A DNA stretch of 64,000 bases from positions 1 through 64,000 of the forward strand of contig CAVVZI010000009.1 in NCBI GenBank assembly GCA_963752815.1, read 5' to 3'. A program made the position numbers and the translations under genes. The notes under the pieces were generated by a model that was not told the origin of the DNA, did no database searches, and saw only the letters and a program-made list of their open reading frames with translations. Shown in pieces: positions 56,606 through 64,000 of the stretch. This stretch comes from Sva-07 sp963752815. Its GTDB lineage: Bacteria; Actinomycetota; Acidimicrobiia; Acidimicrobiales; Ilumatobacteraceae. Each line of letters opens with the position of its first letter. The first letter of the stretch is position 1.

Positions 56606-59335
56606 ATGCGGGAGATGCTCGGTCGCCGGGCCGAGCGAGCCGAGTTGGACGGTCTGCTCGGCGCCGCTCGTCGAGGCGACAGCCGCGCGTTGGTACTCCG
56701 CGGCGATGCGGGCATCGGCAAGACGTCGCTCCTCGACTTCGCCGTGACGACTGCGGGTGACTTCGAAGTGCTGAGGATCGACGGCTTCGAGTCCGAGCAG
56801 GATCTGGCCTTCGCCGGCGTCCATCGACTCCTGCTCCCGTATCTCGACGCCGTCTCCGGGCTGCCCGCTCGGCAGCGTGCGGCGTTGGAGTCTGCGTTCG
56901 GTCTCGGGCACGGTGAGCCGCCGAAGCGGTTCCTCGTCGGTGTCGGGACATTGTCGCTGTTGGCGGAGGCCGCCTCGACACGGCCGTTGCTCTGCGTCGT
57001 CGACGATGCGCACTGCCTCGACGACGAGTCGCTGGCCGTCCTGGGCTTCGTGGCCCGACGACTGCACGCCGAGCGCATCGCCATGCTGTTCGCGATCACG
57101 CGATCAGGACGATTCCACGCCGCTGGAAGGCATCCCCACACGGCAGATCCAGGGCCTCGTCGACGACGAGGCACATGAACTGCTCCGACTCGTCGTGGAC
57201 GGGCCGCTCGATGTCGCGGTCGCCCAGCGCGTGGTTGCCGAATCGATGGGCTCACCGATGGCACTGGTCGAGATCGGCAAGGGTCTGAGCGAACGTCAGC
57301 TGCTGTCGGACGATCTGTGGTCGGGGCCGCTTCCCCTCAGTGCGCGCCTCGAGGCGCATTTCCTGCGCCAGGTGGACGTGCTGCCTGACCACACGCAGGG
57401 CGTTGTTGCTCATCGCGGCAGCTGAATCCTCGGGCGACCGATCGCTGATCGAATCGGCTGCGGCGGTGCTGGGTCTTCCCACGGACGCGGCCGACGCGGC
57501 CGAGGCGGCGGCCGTGATCGTCCGCGGCGAACGCCTTCGCTTCCGCCACCCGCTCGTGCGGTCGGCCGTCTACAGCGGCGCTTCGGTCATCGATCGCCGC
57601 CGCGCCCACCTGATGCTCGCCGAGGCCAGCGGTGCCCTCGGCGATCTCGACCGGCGAGCTTGGCACCTCGGCGCCGCGACCACCGACGCTGATGGAGCGG
57701 TCGCCGCCGAACTGCATCAAGCTGCCGAGCGAGCGCTGCTTCGGGGCGGCTGCGCCGCGTCGGCCACCTTCTTCACCCGCTCCGCCGAATTGACACCGGA
57801 CCGGACGACCCGCGCCGAGCGCGCCCTGGCCGCTGCCGAGCGGCATCTGATCGCGGGGTTTCGCGTCCGTTCGCATCGAGTGCTCGATGAGTTCGCCGAC
57901 GACATCACCGATCCCCACCAGCGGGCGCGAGCCAACCGCCTCGAGGGGAACATCCGCTACACGATCGGCGAGGTCGACGGCACGGTCGGGCTCTTGCTGG
58001 ATGCCGCGAAGACGTACGCACCGTTCGACATTCGAGCGGCACGCGAGACGCTGCTCGACGCGCTCACCGCGGCCCGTATTCCTGCCGGACTGAGCCTGCC
58101 TGGCGAGCGCATGTCCGACGTCGCTTCCGTAGCCCGCGAATGTCCGCTCCCGTCGGACATGACGCCGACGATCGGCGATCTGCTCCTGGACGGATACGTC
58201 GCAATCGTCGAGGGCGATCCCGAGACAGGACAACTGCGGCTGTCGGAGGCGCTCGCCGCGCTGGAAACCGATCATCGCGACGACGAGCCGATGCTGCGAT
58301 GGCTCGCGATGGGCTGCTGGGCGGCCGGCGCGCTCGGTGACGATGAAACGCTCCGCCGTATCACGTCGCGGCTCGACACGGCGGCTCGCGCTCACGGTGC
58401 GATCGTCCCCCTGGCGCTCGCGCTCACCTTCCGCGCCTTGAACGAGCTCGGAACCGGAGAACTCACTGCGGCGCGGGCGCACCTCGTCGAACGTGACGAG
58501 CTCAGTGACATCGTCGGCAGGCCGAGAGACATCAGCCGGCTTCTCACCCTGGCGTGGAATGGCGACGAAGCGGGCACGCGCCGCGAGGCGGCCGCGGTCG
58601 CAGCCGCCGCCCACCAGCGTCGCCACGGCTGGATGCTCGTCTTCGTCGACCAAGCCATGGTCGTACTCGAACTCGGACTCGGCCACTATGCGGCCGCGCT
58701 GTCGAGCGCCAGCACCAGCTTCCGCAACAATCCGTTCTTCGCGACCGCTGACTTCCCCAATCTGATCGAGGCCGCCACCCGATCGGGCGCGCGCGATCTT
58801 GCGGACGAGGCCGTCGCCGAGTACGCGACACCGTACGGAGAAGCGCGACACACCGCTCGCTCGAAGCCTCCTCGCTCGAGCGCGAGCACTCGTCGCCGAC
58901 GATGCCAGCGCGGAGGACTTCTACCGCGAAGCGATCGACTGGCTGGACGACTCCCCCACCATCCAGCACGCGCGCGCCCGACTCGTGTTCGGCGAGTGGC
59001 TGCGGCGCCAGAAGCGACGCACCGAGGCGCGCGAGCACCTGCGGGTGGCCCACGACATCTTCTCCGTGATGGGTGCCAACGCGTTCGTCGCACGGGTCGA
59101 ACGTGAGCTGGCCGCGACCGGCGAGCGGGCCCGCCGACGGGGCTACGACACCGCCGCCGATCTGACACCGCAGGAGTCGCAGATCGCACGTCTCGCCGTG
59201 TCCGGGGCGACGAACCAGGAGATCGCCGCCAAGCTCTTCTTGAGCCCGAGCACCGTCGACTACCACCTCCGCAAGGTGTTCCGGAAGCTCGGCATCACCT
59301 CGCGGCGTCAACTCGGCTCGGTCCTGCCGCCCTGA
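56606..59335 (+). CDS. LuxR/LAL-family AAA regulator (three frame breaks)
   Basis: A large ATP-binding LuxR regulator: Walker A in LRGDAGIGKTSLLDFAVTTA, Walker B in LLCVVDDAHCLDDESLAVLG. A long TPR-like middle (AAVIVRGERLRFRHPLVRSA, ETGQLRLSEALAALETDHRD) leads to a C-terminal GerE helix-turn-helix LTPQESQIARLAVSGATNQE, IAAKLFLSPSTVDYHLRKVF. Frame changes near 57108, 57390 and 58842 cancel out to give 909 residues, the usual LAL length (about 900). Inducer and targets are unknown; the divergent hydrolase operon and the following hydrolase pair are natural candidates. Confidence 0.82.
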
Positions 59336-59347
59336 TCCGCGATCCGA

Positions 59348-59372
59348 GCGCGTAGTCGGCGCGGCTACGCGC
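59348..59372 (+). terminator. terminator-like hairpin
   Basis: GCGCGTAG-9-CTACGCGC, an eight-base-pair repeat just after the LuxR stop and before the hydrolase gene at 59446. The next gene is therefore probably transcribed separately. Confidence 0.6.
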
Positions 59373-59445
59373 CGTGGGGGATTCGAACGGCGCGCCCGAA
59401 GCACACGATGGACTCTCACACACCGCCCGAAGGAGCACGCCGATC

Positions 59446-60270
59446 ATGACGTTCGTCAATCGACCCGATGGTGCCCAGATCTTCTACAAGGACTGGGGCA
59501 CCGGCGCGCCGGTCGTGTTCAGCCATGGTTGGCCGCTGAATGCCGACAGCTGGGACTACCAGATGTTGTTCCTCGCCACACACGGCTACCGCTGCGTCGC
59601 TCATGACCGCCGCGGCCACGGCCGATCGACGCAAACGTGGCACGGCAACGACATGGACACCTACGCCGACGATCTCGCCGCCGTCATCGAGGCGCTCGAC
59701 CTCCGTGATGTCACGCTCGTCGGATTCTCCACCGGAGGTGGTGAGGTGGCGCGTTACATCGGCCGTCACGGCACCGGCCGCGTCGCCCGAGCGGTGCTCG
59801 TCAGCGCCGTGCCACCGCTCATGGTGCAGCGTCCGGACAACCCCGACGGCGTGCCGATCGAGGTGTTCGACGAGATCCGAGCCGGCTCGTTGGCAGACCG
59901 CTCACAGCTGTACCGCGACCTCGCCGACGGACCCTTCTTCGGCAACAACCGGCCCGGCGCCGCCATCCCGCAAGGCACGCGCGACGCGTTCTGGCTGCAA
60001 GGCCTGCAGTCCGGTCACCGCAACGCCTACGAATCCATCGCCGCTTTCTCGGAAACGGACTTCCGTGACGACCTCGCCCAGTTCGACGTCCCGACACTCG
60101 TCATTCACGGCGACGACGATCAGGTCGTGCCCTTCGCCGTCGGCGGCCAGGCGTCGGCCGCACTCGTCCCTGGCGCCGAACTGAAGGTCTACCCAGGCGC
60201 ACCCCACGGCATCACTGACACCCACAAGGAGCAGCTCGGCAACGACCTGCTCGACTTCATCAAGACATGA
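59446..60270 (+). CDS. alpha/beta hydrolase, non-haem chloroperoxidase-like
   Basis: A 274-residue enzyme of the arylesterase/chloroperoxidase group: FVNRPDGAQIFYKDWGTGAP, VVFSHGWPLNADSWDYQMLF, HDRRGHGRSTQTWHGNDMDT, VTLVGFSTGGGEVARYIGRH (nucleophile GFSTGG) and a catalytic His in PGAPHGITDTHKEQL. The peroxidase name reflects a side activity; the likely role is ester or lactone hydrolysis. ATG 59446. It is followed 14 bases later by another hydrolase, so the two probably form an operon. Confidence 0.9.
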   Translation: MTFVNRPDGAQIFYKDWGTGAPVVFSHGWPLNADSWDYQMLFLATHGYRCVAHDRRGHGRSTQTWHGNDMDTYADDLAAVIEALDLRDVTLVGFSTGGGEVARYIGRHGTGRVARAVLVSAVPPLMVQRPDNPDGVPIEVFDEIRAGSLADRSQLYRDLADGPFFGNNRPGAAIPQGTRDAFWLQGLQSGHRNAYESIAAFSETDFRDDLAQFDVPTLVIHGDDDQVVPFAVGGQASAALVPGAELKVYPGAPHGITDTHKEQLGNDLLDFIKT

Positions 60271-60284
60271 CAGGAGCTACCCCC

Positions 60285-61116
60285 ATGAGAATCAACCCGA
60301 CGAAGCGTCCCGGCTGGCGCAAGGTGACCGCCTTGCTCGGCGCAGCAGCGATCAGCGCGGCCGCTCTCTCGAGCGCCGGCGGACCAGCATCCGCCCGCGG
60401 CTCGGACGAACCGCTCCCGACGATCGTGCTCGTCCACGGCGCCTTCGCCGACGCGTCCGGATGGAACGACGTCACGCGCCGCCTGCAGCAAGACGACTAC
60501 ACGGTCATCGCGCCCGCCAACCCACTGCGCTCGGTCAGCTCCGACGCCGCCTACCTCAAGAGCGTCCTCGACACGATCGAGGGTCCCATCGTCTTGGTCG
60601 GCCACTCCTACGGTGGCTTCGTCATGACCAACGCAGCCGCCGGCGACCCTGACGTCGAGGCACTCGTCTACATCGCCGCCTTCGCGCCCGCACCGGGCGA
60701 CACCGTCCAATCGCTGACGGGATTGAACCCCGGCAGCGGACTCGCCGACCCGGCCAACCTCGTCGTGCGCCCGAACAGCGGCGGCAGCGCCGACGGCTAC
60801 ATCAATCCGGCCGTGTTCCGCGACATCTTCGCCGCCGACCTCCCCAGTCACGTCACCGACGTGATGGCTGCCAGCCAGCGACCCGCCGATCTTGCAACCC
60901 TGTTCGAGCCGTCCGGCCCGGCCGCCTGGGAAACCATCCCATCGTGGTACGTGGTGGCGTCCGACGACCACACGATCCCGCCGGCGACGCAGCGGTTCAT
61001 GGCCGACACGAGCCAAAGCGACAACGATCGAGATCCGATCGTCACACGTGGCGATGATCTCGCACCCGAAGCAGGTCGCCGACGTCATCGAGACCGCCGC
61101 AGAAGCCGTCAGCTGA
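60285..61116 (+). CDS. secreted alpha/beta hydrolase, EstC-like (one frame break)
   Basis: The start ATG 60285 lies nine bases after AGGAG. The N-terminus is a signal peptide (RINPTKRPGWRKVTALLGAA, AISAAALSSAGGPASARG). The enzyme then reads TIVLVHGAFADASGWNDVTR, VLVGHSYGGFVMTNAAAG and DVEALVYIAAFAPAPGD, then, after a +1 change near 61010, SHVAMISHPKQVADVIETA with the catalytic His, ending at 61116. One base removed gives about 276 residues. It is the secreted paralogue of the hydrolase at 909-1637, with the same oxyanion and elbow motifs. Sec export and an outside-cell esterase role are inferred. Confidence 0.82.
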
Positions 61117-61127
61117 CGATCGCTCCG

Positions 61128-61162
61128 GGCCCCGGGTGTGGCGCCAGTTCACGCCCGGGGCC
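61128..61162 (+). terminator. terminator-like hairpin
   Basis: GGCCCCGGG and CCCGGGGCC (nine base pairs) with an inner GTG/CAC pair, 12 bases after the hydrolase stop. It marks the end of the hydrolase operon; the rest of the 260-base gap up to 61377 holds nothing else that I can recognise. Confidence 0.65.
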
Positions 61163-61376
61163 GTCACGGCTCGTCCCGAGGCTCGCGTGCGACAGACGTG
61201 GCACGAGCGAGCAGGTAGCGGTGTCCCGATCATTGGTGGAGTTCGGACGGGCCGACCGGAGCCTGGAGCTGAGAGTCAGACGGTGTGACTTGACCACCGG
61301 TCCGGCCGGTACTGGTACCTTTGACCAGACAAGAAGTCGCTCCGGACCCTGGCGGCGCCACGTAGCCGGAGAGTCC

Positions 61377-62150
61377 ATGACCGCTGTCAACGAGGTGCAG
61401 CAGAGCACCTCGACCGTCGCCGATCCGCAGGATCGTCTCGCGCACGGAGATGGGGCACGCCGTGCGCTCAATGTGCGTTTCGGCGTCGGCGACGGCAGGG
61501 ACGTCGCGTTGGGTCATGTTCACCGACCGACGTGGCGTGGCGGGATCCATTCGATCGGGCTCGTTGTCGCGGTCCCCGCAGTGGGGGCGCTGCTGCTCGC
61601 CTCGAGCGGTGACGGGTGGCGGCTGCGGGTCGGCATCGCGGTGTATGCGGTCGGTTTGTGTTCGATGCTCGCGGCGTCGACGATCTATCACCGGTGGGTC
61701 CACGGGTTGCGGGCGAGGTGTACGTGGCGACGCGTCGACCATGCTGCGATCTTCGCGGCGATCGCGGGGTCGAGTACGCCGATCGTCCTGGCGGCGCTGC
61801 CGGGTGCGACTGGTCTCGTGCTGGTCGGAGTGATCTGGGCGGCTGCGTTCGTCGGCGCCGGATTCAAGCTCTCGACATGGGAAGGCGGCGATCGGGCGGG
61901 GACGGCGATGTACGCCGTGACGATCACGTTGGGCGTGTTGGCTTTTCCGTGGCTGTGGGCTCGTGAGGGCATCGCGCCGGCGGCGTTCGTGGCCGGGGGT
62001 GGTGTCGTCTATCTCGTTGGCGCCTTCTGCTTCGCCAAGCAGTGGCCGACGGTGCGGCCGACGGTCTTCTCGTATCACGAGGTGTGGCACGCCAACACGA
62101 TGGTTGCGGCCGTGGCGCAATTCGTCGCGATTTGGATGCTGGTGACCTAG
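61377..62150 (+). CDS. hemolysin III/PAQR-family membrane protein
   Basis: ATG 61377 follows CCGGAGAGTCC. The 257-residue protein has a cytoplasmic N-terminus of about 50 residues and seven helices. The family residues are HRPTWRGGIHSIGLVVAVPA, MLAASTIYHRWVHGLRARC, WRRVDHAAIFAAIAGSSTPI and the C-terminal VFSYHEVWHANTMVAAVAQF. The His/Asp positions (HR.., YH, DH, YHEVWH) are those of the PAQR/HlyIII zinc site. Homologues are proposed to be zinc-dependent membrane hydrolases. The long N-terminal extension is unusual. Confidence 0.88.
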   Translation: MTAVNEVQQSTSTVADPQDRLAHGDGARRALNVRFGVGDGRDVALGHVHRPTWRGGIHSIGLVVAVPAVGALLLASSGDGWRLRVGIAVYAVGLCSMLAASTIYHRWVHGLRARCTWRRVDHAAIFAAIAGSSTPIVLAALPGATGLVLVGVIWAAAFVGAGFKLSTWEGGDRAGTAMYAVTITLGVLAFPWLWAREGIAPAAFVAGGGVVYLVGAFCFAKQWPTVRPTVFSYHEVWHANTMVAAVAQFVAIWMLVT

Positions 62151-62193
62151 GCGATGGTGGGGTCCGTCGTCGTGTGTCTGGCAGTGTGACGTC

Positions 62194-62913
62194 GTGCCGG
62201 CAGCGGACGATCATCGTCGTTGGATCCTCGACTCGTTGCGGACCACCGACAACCACACGGTCGGCATCGACCGGTTGTGCCAGATCTGTGTTGCGGTGAC
62301 CGACACGATGGGTGCAGGAATCGCGCTGATCACCGATGACGTCGCCCAAGGCTCGATCGGCACCACCAACGGCGTGAGCGTGCGGCTCGAGCAGTTGCAG
62401 TACACGTTCGGCGAAGGCCCGTGCATCGATGCCCATCGTGAACGTCGCCCCGTCAGCGAACCGGATCTCGCCGCACCCCTCCTCTCGCACTGGGCGGCAT
62501 TCACGCCGGCCGCAGTGGCATCGGGTGCCCGCGCCGTGTTCGGGTTCCCGATCGCGATCGGCACCGTGCGGCTCGGAGCGCTCACCCTGTATCGCGACCG
62601 ACCCGGACCGCTCAACCACGCCCAGCACACCGACGCATTGCTGTTCGCTGACACGGCAGCCGAGGTGATCATCGAGATGCAGGCGGCCGCGGCGCCCGGT
62701 GCGTTGGGTGCCGAAGCCGAACCCGGTACGAACTTTCGCTTCGTCGTGCACCAGGCGGCAGGAATGGTGTCCGTTCAGCTCGACATCACGGTCGCCGATG
62801 CCTTGATTCGGCTCCGTGCCCATGGCTTCGCCACCGGGCGTCTCGTCACCGATGTCGCGGAAGACGTCGTGGCCCGCCGCCTCCGCTTCGACCGTCGCGA
62901 CGGGCTCGAGTAG
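62194..62913 (+). CDS. GAF-ANTAR protein 1
   Basis: GTG 62194 gives 239 residues. The GAF domain (about 20-160) includes CQICVAVTDTMGAGIALITD, LQYTFGEGPCIDAHRERRPV, AVFGFPIAIGTVRLGALTLY; the ANTAR domain (about 170-225) reads NFRFVVHQAAGMVSVQLDIT, VADALIRLRAHGFATGRLVT. ANTAR is an RNA-binding helical domain that acts by antitermination, and GAF senses a small ligand or redox signal. It lies immediately before a second GAF-ANTAR gene of different sequence, so the two could be a pair. Confidence 0.88.
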   Translation: MPAADDHRRWILDSLRTTDNHTVGIDRLCQICVAVTDTMGAGIALITDDVAQGSIGTTNGVSVRLEQLQYTFGEGPCIDAHRERRPVSEPDLAAPLLSHWAAFTPAAVASGARAVFGFPIAIGTVRLGALTLYRDRPGPLNHAQHTDALLFADTAAEVIIEMQAAAAPGALGAEAEPGTNFRFVVHQAAGMVSVQLDITVADALIRLRAHGFATGRLVTDVAEDVVARRLRFDRRDGLE

Positions 62914-63006
62914 CCCGGTCGCCGAGCACCGACGCTGCGCGAAGATGGGTACAGGATCACCCGCCCGAACGGCCGCGCGGCCACGTTGGGTTGGAAAGGA
63001 ATCTGC

Positions 63007-63732
63007 ATGAACCGTGAAGCCGCCCTCGTACAAACCTTCGTCGACCTTGCCGACACCCTCGTCGACGACTTCGACATCGTCGACCTGCTCACTGCACTGT
63101 CGAACCGTTGCGTCGAAGTGCTCGACGTGTCGACCGTCGGGATCATGCTCGTGGACGCCAACGGCGAACTCCGGGCGATGGCCTCGTCGAGCGAGGTCAT
63201 GCGCATCGTCGAACTCTTCGAACTGCAATCGCAGGAAGGACCGTGCCTCGACAGCTACCGCAGCGGCGAACCCGTCGACGAATTGCTCGCCACCGCCACC
63301 GCCCGCTGGCCGACGTTCGCTCCGGTCGCCCTGGACGCTGGTTTCCGTGCCGCCGCGGCACTACCCATGCGTCTACGCGACCAGGTCATCGGTGCGCTCA
63401 ATCTCTTCCAGACCGAACCCCGAGCCTTGAGCGGCGACGACACCCTCGTCGCGCGCGCCCTCGCCGACATCGCCACGATCGCCATCCTGCAACACCGCAA
63501 GATCGCCGAAGCCGACGCCATCAACGATCAACTCAACAACGCCCTCACGAGCCGGATCGTCATCGAGCAGGCCAAGGGCATCGTCGCCGAACGCGAACAG
63601 CTCGACATGCCCGACGCGTTCGACCGACTCCGCGCCTTCGCCCGCTCGCACAACCGTCGCCTCCACGATGTCGCCAGCGAGATCGTCGGCGGCACCCTCG
63701 ACATCGACGATCCAGCCACACCGCAGCCCTAG
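63007..63732 (+). CDS. GAF-ANTAR protein 2
   Basis: ATG 63007 behind GGAAAGGAATCTGC gives 241 residues. GAF: VQTFVDLADTLVDDFDIVDL, RCVEVLDVSTVGIMLVDANG, ELQSQEGPCLDSYRSGEPVD, AAALPMRLRDQVIGALNLFQ. ANTAR: LTSRIVIEQAKGIVAEREQL, DMPDAFDRLRAFARSHNRRL. The IEQAKGIVAER motif, with the two conserved Ala/Gly helix contacts, is canonical, more so than in its neighbour. It should bind nascent RNA hairpins to permit transcription. The target terminator is not identified. Confidence 0.92.
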   Translation: MNREAALVQTFVDLADTLVDDFDIVDLLTALSNRCVEVLDVSTVGIMLVDANGELRAMASSSEVMRIVELFELQSQEGPCLDSYRSGEPVDELLATATARWPTFAPVALDAGFRAAAALPMRLRDQVIGALNLFQTEPRALSGDDTLVARALADIATIAILQHRKIAEADAINDQLNNALTSRIVIEQAKGIVAEREQLDMPDAFDRLRAFARSHNRRLHDVASEIVGGTLDIDDPATPQP

Positions 63733-63753
63733 CCACGTACTGCGTCCGCGATC

Positions 63754-64000
63754 ATGAGCGTGCCGATCCATGTCCGCCCGGCGACGGTTGACGATGTGCC
63801 GGAGATCCAAGCGGCTGAGGTCGCGGCCACAGAACGGTTCCGTACGATCGAGGATCCCCGTATCGCTCGTTGTGCGGACGCCGCGCCGTACTGGACCGCC
63901 GGGCTGGAGCGGGCCAGCATCGAGCAGCGAGCGTGGGTTGCCGTCGACGATCGGGGGTCGATCGTCGGGTTCGCAGTCGCATGGGTGGTCGACGGCGAAG
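63754..64000 (+). CDS. GNAT-family acetyltransferase (3' end outside window)
   Basis: ATG 63754 opens SVPIHVRPATVDDVPEIQAA, then EVAATERFRTIEDPRIARCA and EQRAWVAVDDRGSIVGFAVA, running off the right edge of the window at residue 82. The N-terminal IHVRPATVDDV and the second strand GFAVAWVVDGE are the first half of a GNAT fold. The acetyl-CoA-binding loop is not yet reached, so the substrate class cannot be judged. Confidence 0.75.
   Translation, partial: MSVPIHVRPATVDDVPEIQAAEVAATERFRTIEDPRIARCADAAPYWTAGLERASIEQRAWVAVDDRGSIVGFAVAWVVDGE

Noticed and set aside
59446..60270. True haloperoxidase
   Set aside because: The similarity is to the non-haem chloroperoxidase esterase group; the catalytic triad is that of a hydrolase and halogenation is a side reaction in this fold.

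Overview
This is about 64 kb of chromosome from a very high-GC actinobacterium. I place it near the Acidimicrobiia (Ilumatobacter-like) from memory of gene families; no search was run. The markers are two GAF-ANTAR proteins, an F420/Ddn-type nitroreductase-fold protein, LtrA, DUF1206, a DUF2231-Rieske fusion, GTG starts, and many ATGA/GTGA stop-start overlaps. I saw no rRNA, tRNA, insertion sequence, phage gene or CRISPR array.

Layout. 0-5.7 kb: two alpha/beta hydrolases, a DUF2231-Rieske protein, an ArsR/SRPBCC/RibD-like cassette and LtrA. 5.8-11.4 kb (minus): a long multi-GAF hybrid histidine kinase, broken by about a dozen frame changes, followed by a response regulator-nucleotide cyclase. 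11.5-21.8 kb (plus): the most coherent block, seven co-directional genes. They are transglutaminase-DUF2126 amidoligase, circularly permuted ATP-grasp-alpha-E, transglutaminase, zinc-ribbon metallopeptidase, transglutaminase, Anbu (proteasome-like hydrolase) and transglutaminase. This is an enlarged form of the Anbu/ATP-grasp/alpha-E/transglutaminase neighbourhood, a predicted peptide-tagging and proteolysis system of unknown substrate.

21.8-33.7 kb: small stress and redox genes (DUF1206, truncated globin, ferredoxin, DksA/TraR finger), two more ArsR-SRPBCC modules with visible promoters or operators, and a Cys-x-x/hexapeptide repeat protein translationally coupled to a DUF1479 oxygenase-fold protein. 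33.8-38.4 kb (minus): an operon of acyl-CoA dehydrogenase, Baeyer-Villiger monooxygenase, DUF6285 and an APH-fold kinase. It resembles the LvaABC phosphorylation/elimination module for hydroxyacyl-CoA, joined here to a ketone monooxygenase. 38.5-53 kb: a lipid-anchored-looking phosphatase, a PEP-synthase-like operon, an epimerase, an SDR that lacks its catalytic lysine, a membrane-tethered winged-helix regulator with a double palindromic operator, a fourth ArsR-SRPBCC module, AlkB and a molybdopterin oxidoreductase. 53-64 kb: an ECF sigma factor with a scrambled partner, an MBL-fold hydrolase, more alpha/beta hydrolases, a LuxR/LAL regulator, a hemolysin-III homologue, two GAF-ANTAR proteins and a partial GNAT.

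A pervasive technical feature is the high number of single-base frame changes in otherwise well-conserved genes. Six of the seven genes that have exactly one break need one base removed, which suggests insertion errors in the assembly more than gene decay. I give such genes their full inferred span and say where the frame changes. Calls rest on reading motifs; no database search was run.
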